Part shown: piece after piece, positions 33,994 through 44,550 of the stretch | How positions within the stretch are numbered: the first letter of the stretch is position 1 | Layout of the letters: every line of letters starts with the position of its first letter | NCBI GenBank assembly: GCA_948567375.1 | Contig: OX419755.1 | Coordinates: forward strand, 56,301,001-56,365,000 | Length of the DNA: 64,000 nt | Source of the DNA: Lunularia cruciata | Lineage: Eukaryota; Streptophyta; Marchantiopsida; Lunulariales; Lunulariaceae | Direction of reading: 5' to 3' | Made by a program: the position numbers and the translations under genes | Notes under the pieces: generated by a model | What the model saw: the letters and a program-made list of their open reading frames with translations, nothing else | Told to the model about the DNA's origin: nothing | Database searches by the model: none

Positions 33994-34720
33994 GATTTTG
34001 GGAAGTTGATTACGATACAAGTGTCTTTGTGGCACTCAATGATTTGGACAAAGGGAAGAAGGAGAAGTTGAGAGACTACTTTGAGCGGTTCATGGCCCTT
34101 TTGAACCATGTCCCAAAGCAATTTTGTGTGGTGGGTTACTCCGATGCCCAAGCCATAACCTGGTTTCTTGGAGAACTATCACCAAAGATTTGTATCTTGG
34201 CTAGGGAGAGAAATGTAACTTCCTTAGACAAGGTATCTCAAACATGTCACCCAATATGAGTTGGCTCACTCTCACTCTTTTGTTAACCAAAGAAATTGGG
34301 AGAAGAAAGGAAAGAAGCCTAGAAGAAGAGCTTCTCTTAGTACATTCCCTTCTTTGGAGCTTCTTCCCTTCTTTACATTCCCTTCTCCTTCCACATCTTC
34401 ACGTTCTTCTTCAGAATCCAAAGAAGACTCAAAGCCAAGAAGAATACAAAGACATAAAGGAACGAAGCCATTGACACCCCCAACAAAGAGTGTAAATAAG
34501 GCTGATAATAAATTTGAGATTCTTATCAAAGAGTTTGCAGATTTCAAGATCCAAATGATTGGAGCTAAGGACAAAAGAAAGCCTCTTTCATTTGGCAGAC
34601 CAGATGTATGGTGCACTGCGTGTGGCAAATTAGGCCATGCTAATATGAAGTGTTTGACCCGCACTGCATTTCTAGTGCAACAAATTGATTGGGGTTCTAG
34701 GTTGGGACCAAAGTGAGGAA

Positions 34721-35780
34721 GAAGAGGTAATGTACCAGACCCAAGAGGTATAGCCTCAGGTAAGCACATCGTATCAAGGTCTGAGGTATGGACCAAGGGA
34801 GTACAACAACAATGCTCCCCCACAAAGACCACTATTGGGTGGCCAAAATAGGCCTCAAAATGTTGCACATGGTGTCTGTTATAATTGTGGCTTGATGGGA
34901 CATTGGTCTCCAAATTGTTCGGAGCCAAGATGGCAAATTGGGTATGTCTCCCTATGTGGAAATTGTAAAGGATTGGGTCATATTGGAAATCAGTGCCCAC
35001 AACCACCAAACCCAAAGCTGCTTGTAAAATATATACAGACCCCAGCTGAGCGTGCTGCACTCCAATTGAAAGGGAATACAAATGTAAATTGCATAACACT
35101 TGAGGAGAAGAGACCTCAAGAAGGGAGTCCGGCTTTTGAAGGTAAATGGCCAGACCTCAAAATCTTGAAGGTTGAGACATGCTCGAGTAAGAAAAGCATG
35201 ATCCCAAAGAAGCAAGTACTACATCTTTGTCTTAATGAAAGGCAAAGAGACTGTACTTGAAAGCTATTCTTTTTGCCAAGGAGGAAAAGATTCAAGCAAA
35301 AGCTAAAGCTAAAGCTTTGCAGAAAGAAATCAAAGAAGTAGTACACAAAACTTGGGAAATGAGTTTGGAGGAGGATACAAAGACAAAGCCTCTCGTGTTT
35401 CCAATGGACATCAGATCCAAAGTGAAGGATGTGATCCATGCCAAGGTGGGCAAACCTGAAGAGCCTTGGGTCAAGACCACCAGTACTCTGATCACCATCT
35501 TGAAGCGCCCCAAAGTCCAACTTGAACAAGGGGAGACTTTGAACCCAAAGACAAAGGTGACAAAGGTGAAGTTGGGAGGAGTACCCCAATATGACATTAT
35601 GGCAGATTTGGCATCTACAAATGCAAACATAACATGTAAGCAATTGTGGGAGGACAACAAGTTGTACAAGAAACAACTAAGTTCAACACTCAAGAAAGTA
35701 AGGGTGATGTCTAAAAGACTTTCCAACCATTTATTGTATTGAGTAGGAGGATTTGGGATCTCCCAAAGTTGATGTGGAGA
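34721..35780 (+). pseudogene. B2 gag end and gag-protease linker
   Basis: Two more knuckles are visible, CYNCGLMGHWSPNC (34878) and CGNCKGLGHIGNQC (34960). They are followed by a basic/acidic linker and YDIMADLASTNANITCKQLW, the same order as in B1 43300-44220. Broken by stops and frameshifts. Confidence 0.8.
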
Positions 35781-37006
35781 TTTTAGGGTACATGATAACA
35801 TTGATACCCATTGATTTGGGGTTTGGTGTTAATTTCATGACCAAAGATACTGCAAATCAATTGGGGTACCATACATTTGAGCCAACACCCCAAATTTTGA
35901 AGTTTGTAGATCAAACCAAGAGATAGCCTTTGGGTATGCTGTCAAACATAATGACGATCATTGGAGGGGTGCTTTTCAAATTGAATTACATTGTGTTGAG
36001 GCAAATGACCAAAACTAGCTACTCATTGTTGATATGAAGACCTTGGTTGTACAATGCCCAAGTTGTGGTGGATTGGCACTAACAAAAGTTGCAGTTCAAG
36101 GATATTTTGTCCAATGACCAAAAGTTGGTGATGGTGAGTTGGACAAAGGTTCTCCACCTCAAGGAGGCAACTTCATCAAAAGATGAAGATGAATCCAAAG
36201 TTCATCATCTTTGTCTTCAAACGACTCCAACAACAAAGTCCAAGTCAATTACTTGGAATGCTATGAGGTCGATGTAGAAGACAAAGATCCATATGATATT
36301 GCCTTGGGTGAACATGATTTGGAGGAAGGGAGTTTTCCTGCAGTTTGACTTGGGTTAAGCTTAGTTAGTCATGTTGAAGGAGCCATTATCCTTGATCACT
36401 ATCAAGATATTGTCTTGACTGAAGAATTTTTTTTGAAGATTTCAAAGATAGTCACTTTGGAGGAGTTAGCAGGATACATTGCCCTGTTCATAGAGTACTA
36501 GGATGTATTCACCTGGTCTATTGATCAAATGCCAAGTATTCCACACCAATTTGGAGAACACCGGATTGATCTTGTTGAAGGTGCAATTTCGGTTTGGCAA
36601 AGACAATACTGCTTGACTTTTAATGAAAGATGAAATTAACAAGTACTTAAGGGCCGAAATAATTTGCCCCATCTTGAGCAATGAGTGGGTTTCCTCCATT
36701 GTCATTGTCCTAAAGAAGAAGACTGGGAAGATTTGAGTGTGCCAAGTTTTTTGCAAGCTTCATGCAGTCATGCGGAAGAATCATCATCCCATGCCTTTCA
36801 CAGATATCATTTTGGACCAAGTAGTTGGTCATCCTTGTTATAGTTTTCTTGATGGATTTTCAAGCTATAATCAAGTATCTATTTAAGAAGAGGACAAGGA
36901 CAAAACCAAATTCACTACCAATTGGGGCACTTTTGCTTACAATCAAATACCCTTTGGGTAATGCTCCCGCTACTTTCTAGCAGATGATGAATGCAATTAT
37001 CAAGTG
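35781..37006 (+). pseudogene. B2 protease and partial RT
   Basis: The protease keeps its catalytic Asp (IPIDLGFGVNFMTKD), unlike B1, although flap glycines are changed. RT pieces include HRIDLVEGAISVWQRQY, HHPMPFTDIILDQVVGHPCY and FLDGFSSYNQVSI. RT stops short of the catalytic IDD motif, because homology ends near 37006. Confidence 0.8.
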
Positions 37007-37100
37007 TTCAAGGCCTAATCATCCATTTTCAAGGCCCTTAATTTCAAGGCCTAATCATCAAAATTACCTCTAAAGATTTCAAGCATAGTTTGGTTTCTAC

Positions 37101-37386
37101 CTATTAGTAGAAGTACCATTTTGGTGATACCTCTATCTAATCTATTTAATCCATCATGTATAACATCCTTCTAAATGTTGCCATACCAAATCTCACCCCT
37201 AGATCATATGTCTAGCTATTGGTTTCAAGGTTTTCAAGTTTAATTCAATTTTTGCCCTATTAGTAGAAATACTCTTTTGGTGAAACCTCTATCTCATCTA
37301 TTTAGTCCATCATGTATAACATCCTTCTAGATGTTTCCAAACTAAATTTTACCTCTAGATCATGTGTTTAGCTATCGGTATTACAA
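37101..37386 (+). repeat. Tandem duplication with a 156-bp period
   Basis: Both units start ctattagtagaa and share ccatcatgtataacatcctt and ctagatcat.tgt.tagctat. Unit 1 begins at 37101 and unit 2 at 37257. It sits between B2 and the family C LTR and is noncoding. Confidence 0.85.
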
Positions 37387-37422
37387 GTAATAAGGATATC
37401 ATGAACTAGCCGTGGAAGAATC

Positions 37423-37735
37423 TGTAACAATATGGAGTTAGCAGATGAGTTAGTAGAGGCTAACAAGTTAGCAAATATGCCAAATTTTTCTAAGAATGTT
37501 CTTGAAACATTTAGGAAACTTCTTGGTACAACCCAAGTATTGAGTGATGTGTATACCAAGTAGATAGCTTCTAGGAAGAAGCTTCTGAAGTAGCTTAGCT
37601 TCCATACCAAGTAAGTGGCTCCTAAGAGGAAGCTTCCCAACTAGCCTAGCTTGCACTCCAAGAAGGCAGTTTTTAGTAGAAGGCCTCCTTCGGAACGTCC
37701 CAAAAGCTTTGTATATTTCTTATAATTACCAAAGC
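37423..37735 (+). repeat. Element C 5' LTR, left part (split by B1)
   Basis: It starts tgtaacaatatggagtt, has fewer intact GAAgcTTC motifs than the minus copy (37578-37589, 37629-37636), and runs to aaagc, where B1 is inserted. The LTR resumes at 55236 with ctaagctcgtgctaggcatt. Confidence 0.8.
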
Positions 37736-38121
37736 TGTGGTGTCCACATTTTTTGTTTTTCTCAAAATAAAGGAGAAGAAGTGTATATAGAAGTTGAATT
37801 GCGCCTGTATGGCCAAAGAAGGCGAAGGAAAGAGTCTTCGGGATGAAACCCAAAGTAAAGTAACTTTGGGTCATATGGCGAAGTACTCGGAAATGCCCTG
37901 TCAGCATACAACCCAAAGTAAATTGTCTTTGTATCGGGGGGAGCTCAACCCGAGGCAAAGACAGTCTAACAACCTTTCGTCAGGGTGAGAAATTCAAGAA
38001 GGAGCCGTTTTAAAACTAGCGGCCCGTATGCGCAAAGGTTGATTGACAGTGACAGGTGCATGCTAGAGGTGTGATTTCTCGGTAGAAACTCGAAGCAACG
38101 AAAGACAAAGAAGCGCAACTC

Positions 38122-38129
38122 TATAAAAA
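38122..38129 (+). promoter_or_regulatory. TATA box in the B1 5' LTR
   Basis: ctctataaaaat lies 27 bp before the LTR ORF start. The same box recurs at 51852, at about 49176 on the minus strand and at 61446 (34 bp before its ATG). It predicts a transcript starting near the ORF's first codons. Confidence 0.55.
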
Positions 38130-38148
38130 TCAAACTTGCAACGACAAA

Positions 38149-40714
38149 ATGTCAAGTAATTTTCCTTTGCTGCTGAGAAGTCGTCTTGCAGGTGATCGGG
38201 GAAAGGGAAATAGAGTTGGGATTGTGTTAGTGCGCAAGGGCGAAGTCACGAGAGTGAAATCAAGAGAAAGTGAGAAAGTAGAAGAGATGGGAGGAGGGAA
38301 GAAGAACTCCAAATTTGCAATGAGAAATTATGCGATTTGGAGGTTAGATGTGATAGCAAGGATCAAAGTCTTGAGCCGACTTTGGATCACCTTTCTGGCA
38401 TGGAACTGGAATGTAAGTTTTCCAGGACTCATGACATAAATCATCGAGAGTAAGTGTCTCGATGGACCCGAGGAAGAGGAGAAGAGAGGAAATCCGGCTT
38501 GCTGGATAGAGTCAGATTGGAGACTTGTACTTGGGAAGGAAGCAGGCTTGGAGCAGGGAGCCACGTTCTTGGGAGAGGGAGAGATAGCTCAAGAGACTCA
38601 GGAGGTGAGGGATGCCTTCTTGTCAAAATGGACAAACAATGGGTACAAGGTTGAGAGCTACAAAGACCCTGTGAAGAGAGGGATCGTGAGTGCTTTGATG
38701 GCTATCTTGAAGCCAGAGAGAACCACTTATGTGATGAAACACCAAGCGGTGTTCTTCCATAAGTTGTTTGCAGGAGAACCAATCAATTGGGTGAGGTGTT
38801 TTCACGAGAGAACGAGGTAGATGGTGTGGAATTTGCGGGGATAAGTCGCCTCCACACTACATTGTGCCGTTTGCAGCACACTTCTACCTTGGGCTCAACT
38901 TGCTGAACTCGGCGGAGCGGACTCGGATGGTGTCGCATTTCCATCCGGATGTTTGAAAGGAGGTCAATGTCAAGGAGCAGCAGTACATCTTGCAACTCAG
39001 GAGCACCAACGACTACTACGCAAAGACAAGGAAGAACATGGAGGTCGCAGTAAGTACCCCGACAAAGAAGAGAGGTCGGCAAGGTGAAGCCGAGGAAAGC
39101 AAGAAACCTCGGAAGATGCAAAGAAGTAACCCAAGGTGATGTATGGTGGTGATTGAGTCGGAGGATGAAGACTCAGAAGGAAATGCCAAGCTCAAAACTG
39201 AAGACTCGGAACACAAGGAGGAGCCTGAGCTAACGTTGCAGAGTGGAGGTACGAGTAGCGATAGTGATGAAGGTGGAGAGATGACATTGGCGCCAGTGGC
39301 TGAAGAATACAAAGAAGAAGTGCAAGCCAAGTTAGAAGCCAAAGACAACACGCAGTTGGAAGACGAAGTAACTGTGCCAGAGGAGAAGAAAATTGCAGTA
39401 CAGCGAGGAGTTTGCTCGAGACGTAAGGCAAAGTGTGATGCGGGGCCGAGTAAAGTAAAAGAAGAGGTAAGTGAAAACTCGGGAAGTGAGGCGTCAATTC
39501 CAATACAAAGACTACAGAGAAGAAGGCGAGTATCGGGAGAACACAAAGTGAGAAGAGAGACCACTCCACGGGAGGAAGTAGTTGCAAGTGATGGAGTGAA
39601 TTACCTGCGAGAGATCGTGTGCCCATTGTTGGTGAAGTTGGAGCACAAGAAGAAGGAGATGCAGTTGACTTGTCCAGAGGTAAAGATTGTATTGCAAGTG
39701 TTGGCAAGATTAGAAGAAGAGAACTCGGAGTTGAAGAAGAGTGTAACCCGAGGTGAGGAGGAAAGGGAAGTACTGCAATCGGAGGCAATAGAGAGAAGTC
39801 AGGTAATTGAAGACCTGAAGAGAGAAGTGAGCTATTGAGAGGAGCTTGTGAAGAAAAGTGACATAGCAAGGGAGAAACAAGTAGCGGAGTATGAAATCTT
39901 GAAGCAATAGTTTCTTGATTCGAGAGTAGAAGTAATCCATGCTATGGCGAGAGTAGCAGCAAAGGATCAAGAGCTCGATAGAGTGATGGAGAGTATGGAA
40001 GAGAAGAAATAACTCTGGTAACGAGAGTTGGCGGCGCCATACAGAGAAGAAGAGCGATTACGAGAATTACTTCGTAATCAGGAGGAGAAGGTAGTTCAGA
40101 AGGAGAAGGAGAAGGAGACGGTGAAAGCCGGATTCGAGGAAGAGTTGGCGATGTACCGAGAGGACTGGCTTGCAGATCGGGAACAAGAAAGGAAGACAAG
40201 ATTGGAGCCGATAAAGGAAATTGTCCTCCAGATGAATGCAATGTTGAGTACAGAGGCCAGTGTGCGGATTGAAGAAGCAAGACTGCACAAGTTGAAGTTG
40301 TTGGCGCAAGAGACGAGGCAAAGACAGGCGAAAGACACCGAGATGAACGCCTTGTTGATCAAATTAAGAACTTGTGTAGATAAGAAGATATTAGGGGTAG
40401 AAGATAACATTTCAATTAGATTAGACTTAGTGAAAATAGAGCTAGAAAAACTTTGGAAAGATGTTGAAGCAAAACCCAAAGTAGATAACATAGGAGTCCA
40501 AATGTCTTTGGAGTTACTAGTGGAGACATTAGAGAAGAGTGGGTCGGGAGATAAGGAGTTAGATAGATTACCCACTAGTGGAATTTCAGATCAAGAAAGA
40601 GAATTGCTGGATCTGGTAGAAGAAGTAGGAGATCTGAAACCCAAGGAAAAAGTGATAGGAAGTAAAATTACTTTGGGTTTGGATTTGAAAGCCGAGGACA
40701 AAGTAGACATCTGA
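38149..40714 (+). pseudogene. LTR-encoded coiled-coil protein, 5' LTR copy
   Basis: About 855 codons from MSSNFPLLLRSRLAGD to DKVDI. A basic N-terminus is followed by a Trp-rich helical domain (LSRLWITFLAWNWNVSFPG, then VFFHKLFAGEPINWVRCF and PPHYIV.FAAHFYLGLNLL). Next is an acidic Ser/Glu linker (VVIESEDEDSEGN), then a coiled coil of about 330 residues (e.g. LEKLWKDVEAK). No homologous family is recognised; a structural role beside Gag, or a regulator, is conceivable. Stops occur at 38437, 38818, 39137 and 39836, with a frameshift near 38838. The stops at 39137 and 39836 are also in the 3' LTR copy. Confidence 0.8.
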
Positions 40715-41523
40715 TCGGATTAGTAACCAATTTGAGATTTGAAGGGGCACATATGAAGAGGTGCATTGTTATTTCGGATCTGTAGGTTAGAACAATTGTT
40801 GTAGAACGGTATAGTTGTTAGAATTGTCTATTGCTTCACTACTTAAGAGTGGCATTCACAGGAAATTGTTGTTCAGTGCTCATAATTTTTGAGAATAGAT
40901 AAAGTGAAGTGCTGTGAAGCAGTGCTCGTTGCTTGAGCTTGATTCTGAGTATCAACTTTGTGATTGTGTTTGTGAGTGTTTGGAGAAATTCAAAGTGCAA
41001 GTCAGAGTGCTTGTTGGATGTTGGATTCCACAGCCTTGATCTTCATTCTGTGTGTTTGATCTTGAGTGAAGTGCAATCAAAGCAATGCCTTGACAGATCT
41101 GAGAGGAATTGTAGTGTTGGTAGTATTCTGCATTTGTGAGTGCAATGCAAGGTTGATGTGAAGCAATTTTGATCAAGGAAGTTGTGCCTTCAGTGGAGGG
41201 GTGGAACACAATTCTGAGGCGAAGTCGTTTTGCAGTGAAGTGCCGTTTTAGGGAGGGCCTGAATCATCACAATCAAGATTGTTTGGAAAGATTTGATGGA
41301 GTTGTGATTAAGGAGTGTGAATTTGTGACAAGACTGCGAATCAGTGCTTGTTACTCTCTTCTGGGTGTGGTTTCTACCTGAGAGACTAAAGAAGAACTCA
41401 AGAAGAAATAAATTGTTACTTTGACTTTGTATTTGGACATTTTTGACTCGTATCTTTGCGGGAACAAACTTTACTTACCCGATTACTGCAAAAGTGATAT
41501 TTGCCGGGTTGTCACATGATTTT

Positions 41524-41542
41524 TGGTGCTGCTGCCGGGGAT
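41524..41542 (+). promoter_or_regulatory. Primer-binding site, tRNA-Asp type
   Basis: tggtgctgctgccggggat follows the 5' LTR by seven bases. It differs at three positions (mostly C-to-T) from the complement of the plant tRNA-Asp 3' end (tggcgccgttgccgggga), the primer used by Athila/Tat-group elements. Confidence 0.75.
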
Positions 41543-41604
41543 ACAAATCTCGGAAGTGGAAGAATACAAAACTGAATTGGAAATTGGGTATCAATGCAAT
41601 ATGA

Positions 41605-43806
41605 ATGTTTGCATTGAGAGAACAACAGGAAGAGAGAGCTCAAAGACAAGCACTTCAACGTGAAGAAGACGAACGTTTGAATGTCCCATCCCTCGTTGAC
41701 AAAACTGAACGAGAGGCGTTGGATTTTCAACTCCTTCACGAAGTGCAAGAAGCCCTGCGAGAACTCGATCACAAGAAACGTGAAGGCGGTTGGCAAGGCT
41801 ACTTCGCATCTCCCTCTTCTTCCAAAAAGAAGAAAGAATTGAGTGGGCAAACATATGCATTGCAGCCCAGTACACCAACTTCCCCTAGAGCTGTAAAGGA
41901 AGTTGTGTCCTTGAAGAACTTTGTTTGAGAAAAGACAGCAAGAACACTTACTGAAGACCAGTGTCAACATCTTCTACAAACGATTCCTCGATTGTCCCAA
42001 AGGAATTTTGAAGAACCAATCAAAGGTGTTGATCCTGAATCTTCCACTTCGGTTGAAGTCAACACCCTCATAGAAGAAATTGTCAAAGAAGACCCCACCT
42101 TGAACTTGACAAATTGGAATCCTTGGGCTGACAACACGGTATCAATACCAGCCAATCCTTCAGTTCCGTCAAGTTCAACACTACCTCAGCCAATCCATGT
42201 GCATCGAACAATGACTTCGCTGCCTCTCACCCGACATGCCTATCAAAAGTATAAGGGGATAGAACAAGACAAAGACCCCGATGAATTCATCAAAGAATTC
42301 AAAGTCATCTCCTTTGCTAACAAGGAGCATGGCTCGGCGGATCAATTGAGAATTTTCCCAAGTTTGCTCCAAAAGAAAGCTCAGAGCTGGTACACCCATG
42401 TGACCCAGAAGGGGTTTGTACCAGCGGACTGGGCAGACTTGAGAAACAACTTCCTGGAACGATTCCGGGAGGTAGACTACGATACGAGTGTCTTCGTGGC
42501 ACTCAACGATTTGGATCGAGGCAAGAAGGAGAAGTTGAGAGACTACTCTGAGCGGTTCATGGCACTACTGAACCAAGTTCCCAAGCAATCGGGGGTGGTG
42601 GGTTACTCCGATGCCCAAGCCATTACCTGGTTCCTCGAGGGCCTTTCACCAGAGATACAAATTTTTGCCAAGGAGAGGAATGTAACTTCCCTGGACAAAG
42701 TACTCAAACATGTCGCTCGTTATGAAGCGGCCCACTCTCACTCTGCCGGTAACCAAGGAAATTGGGAGAAGAAAGGCAAGAAGCCTAGAAGGAGAGCTTT
42801 GCGTAGCACCTCCCCTTCTGCGGACAAATCCTCTACGTCTTCAAGCTCTTCTTTGGAATCCAAAGAAGAATCAAAGCCAAGACGAGTCAGAAGACGTGGA
42901 GGCAAGAAACCAGTGACTCCTCCAGCAAAGAGTGTACATAAGGCGGATACCAAGCTAGATGCTCTCATCAAGGAGTTTTTGGATTTCAAGATCCAGATGA
43001 TTGGAGCCAAAGACCGAAGGAAGGCCCCAGCGTTTGGACGATCTAATGTGTGGTGCACCGCATGTGGCAAATCTGGCCACGCCAACACAGAATGCAAAAC
43101 TCATAATGCATTCCCGGTGTAGCAAATCGATTGGGTTCCGGGATGGAACCAAGACGAGGACAAGGAGACTGTGTACCAAACGCAAGAAGTACAGCCTCAA
43201 GCAAGCACATCGTATCAAGGTCCAAGGTATGGACCCAAGGAGTATAACCCCAATGCTCCTCCACAAAGACCACCAATGAGCAACCAAAATTGGCCTTAGA
43301 ATGTTGCATCCGGAGCCTGTTATAATTGTGGCTCGATGGGACATTGGTCTCCAAACTGTCCCGAGCCAAGAAGGCAAATTGGGTATGTTCCCCTGTGCGG
43401 AAATTATAAAGGATCGGGGCATACGGGCAACCAATGTCCTCACCCACCAAACCAAAAGCCGCTTGTAAAGTATGTACAGACCCCCACTGAGCATGCAACA
43501 CTTCAGCCAAAGGGGGAAACAAATGTAAATTGCATTACCCTTGAGGAAGAAAGACCTCAAGAAGGGAGTCCAGCCTCAGACGGAGAATGGCCAGACCTTG
43601 AAATTTTGAATGTTGAGACACGCTCCAGTAAGAAGAAGTGTGATCCCGAAGAACTGAGTACGACCTCGTCGTCTTCGAGAAAGGCAAAGAGACTGCACCC
43701 AAAAGCAATTCTTTCTGCTAAGGAGGAAAAGATCCTTGCAAAAGCTAAAGCTAAAGCCTTGCAGAAAGAACTAAAGGAGGCACTACTCAGGACTCAGTGA
43801 CTGAGT
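41605..43806 (+). pseudogene. B1 gag (first part of the single gag-pol frame)
   Basis: The frame starts at ATG 41605 and is uninterrupted except for nonsense codons at 41926 (TGA), 43120 (TAG), about 43298 (TAG) and 43798 (TGA). The capsid part has DPDEFIKEFKVISFANKEHG, RIFPSLLQKKAQSWYTHV and KLRDYSERFMALLNQVP. Three zinc knuckles follow: WCTACGKSGHANTEC (about 43050), CYNCGSMGHWSPNC (43318) and CGNYKGSGHTGNQC, the last with its second Cys changed to Tyr. Each stop fits a single transition from CGA, CAG, CAA or TGG. Confidence 0.9.
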
Positions 43807-44550
43807 TTGGAAGAGGAGACAAAGACAAAGTCTCCAGTTTTTCCGGCGGACATCCGATCCGAAGTAAAGGGACTGATCCAAGCTGAGGTGGGCCAACCCG
43901 AGGAACCTCGGGTTAAGGCCATCAGCAAGCCCGTCACCATTTTGAAGCATCCCAAAGTCAAGAGGGAATATGGAGAGACTTCAGACCCAAAGCCGAAGGT
44001 GAAGACGGTCAAATTGGGAGGAGTTTCCCAATATGATATTGTAGCAGATCTGGCAACCACAAATGCCAACGTAACATTCAAGCAATTGTGGGAAGATAAC
44101 AAGCTGTACAAGAGACAGTTGAATTTGGCCCTCAAGAAGGTGAGGTTGATGTCAAAGAAGGACCTGCATGCTATCTATCGTATTGAGCAAGAAGATACAG
44201 GATCTCCTGAGGTAGATGCGTAGATTGCAGGGTGCATGATCACATCGATACCCATTGAATCTGGGTCCGGTGTGAATGTCATGACCAAAGATACTACGAA
44301 TCAACTCGGGTATCACACGTTTGAACCAACACCCCGAGTGTTGAAGTTTGCAGACCAAACCAGGAGACTGCCATTGGGCATGCTGTCAAACATTACCACG
44401 ATCATTGGAGGGGTACCCTTCAAGTTGAATTACATCATATTGCGACTAGTGACAAAAATTGGTTACCCTCGGTTGATTGGTAGACCTTGGTTGTACAGTG
44501 CCCAAGTTGTGGTGGATTAGCATCAGCAGAAGTTACGATTCAAGGACATT
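43807..44550 (+). pseudogene. B1 gag-pol linker and protease
   Basis: Same frame as gag. The linker QYDIVADLATTNANVTFKQL precedes the retropepsin motif, which reads SIPIESGSGVNVMTKD. The catalytic Asp, present in B2 (IPIDLGFG), is Glu here. The C-terminal flap RLIGRPWLYSAQVVVD is followed by TAG at 44518, probably from TGG. Stops at 44221 and 44518 and the D-to-E change make it non-functional. Confidence 0.8.

Larger units (their letters stand above)
32512..34720 (+). pseudogene. B2 gag
   Basis: It is colinear with B1 gag: the VGWQGYFASPTSKKKK segment at 32780, TLNLTNWNPW at 33090, then after the inserted 0.7 kb the capsid continues (VALNDLDKGKKEKLRDYFERF at 34029). The first knuckle is WCTACGKLGHANMKC near 34612. 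Frames shift at least three times. Non-functional. Confidence 0.8.
30391..37006 (+). mobile_element. Element B2: truncated family B Ty3/gypsy copy
   Basis: It contains a 5'-truncated LTR (30391-32511), a degenerate primer-binding site, gag with three knuckles, protease and the first half of RT, all colinear with B1. Homology stops at about 37006 within RT, just after GTFAYNQIPFG. It is riddled with stops and frameshifts, has a 0.7-kb insertion at 33154 and a deletion with a palindrome at 33948, and is older than B1. Confidence 0.85.
37736..41516 (+). repeat. B1 5' LTR (3781 bp)
   Basis: It begins tgtggtgtccacatttttt and ends ttgccgggttgtcaca, with TG...CA ends. The first about 390 bp act as putative U3, a TATA box lies at 38122, the LTR ORF at 38149-40714, and about 800 bp of noncoding sequence follow. 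It is directly followed by the PBS. Confidence 0.95.

Noticed and set aside
39192-39869. Long minus-strand frames opposite the LTR ORF (also at 52836-53291, 53904-54302, 47599-48092 on the plus strand)
   Set aside because: They are Leu/Ser-rich mirror frames of a Glu/Lys/Leu coiled coil in the opposite strand, with no motifs. The sense frame has conserved domains across copies.
37736-41516. LTR ORF as an independent host coiled-coil gene flanking the element
   Set aside because: The same sequence occurs in both B1 LTRs, in two solo LTRs with target-site duplications and in a divergent fourth LTR, always inside the LTR borders.
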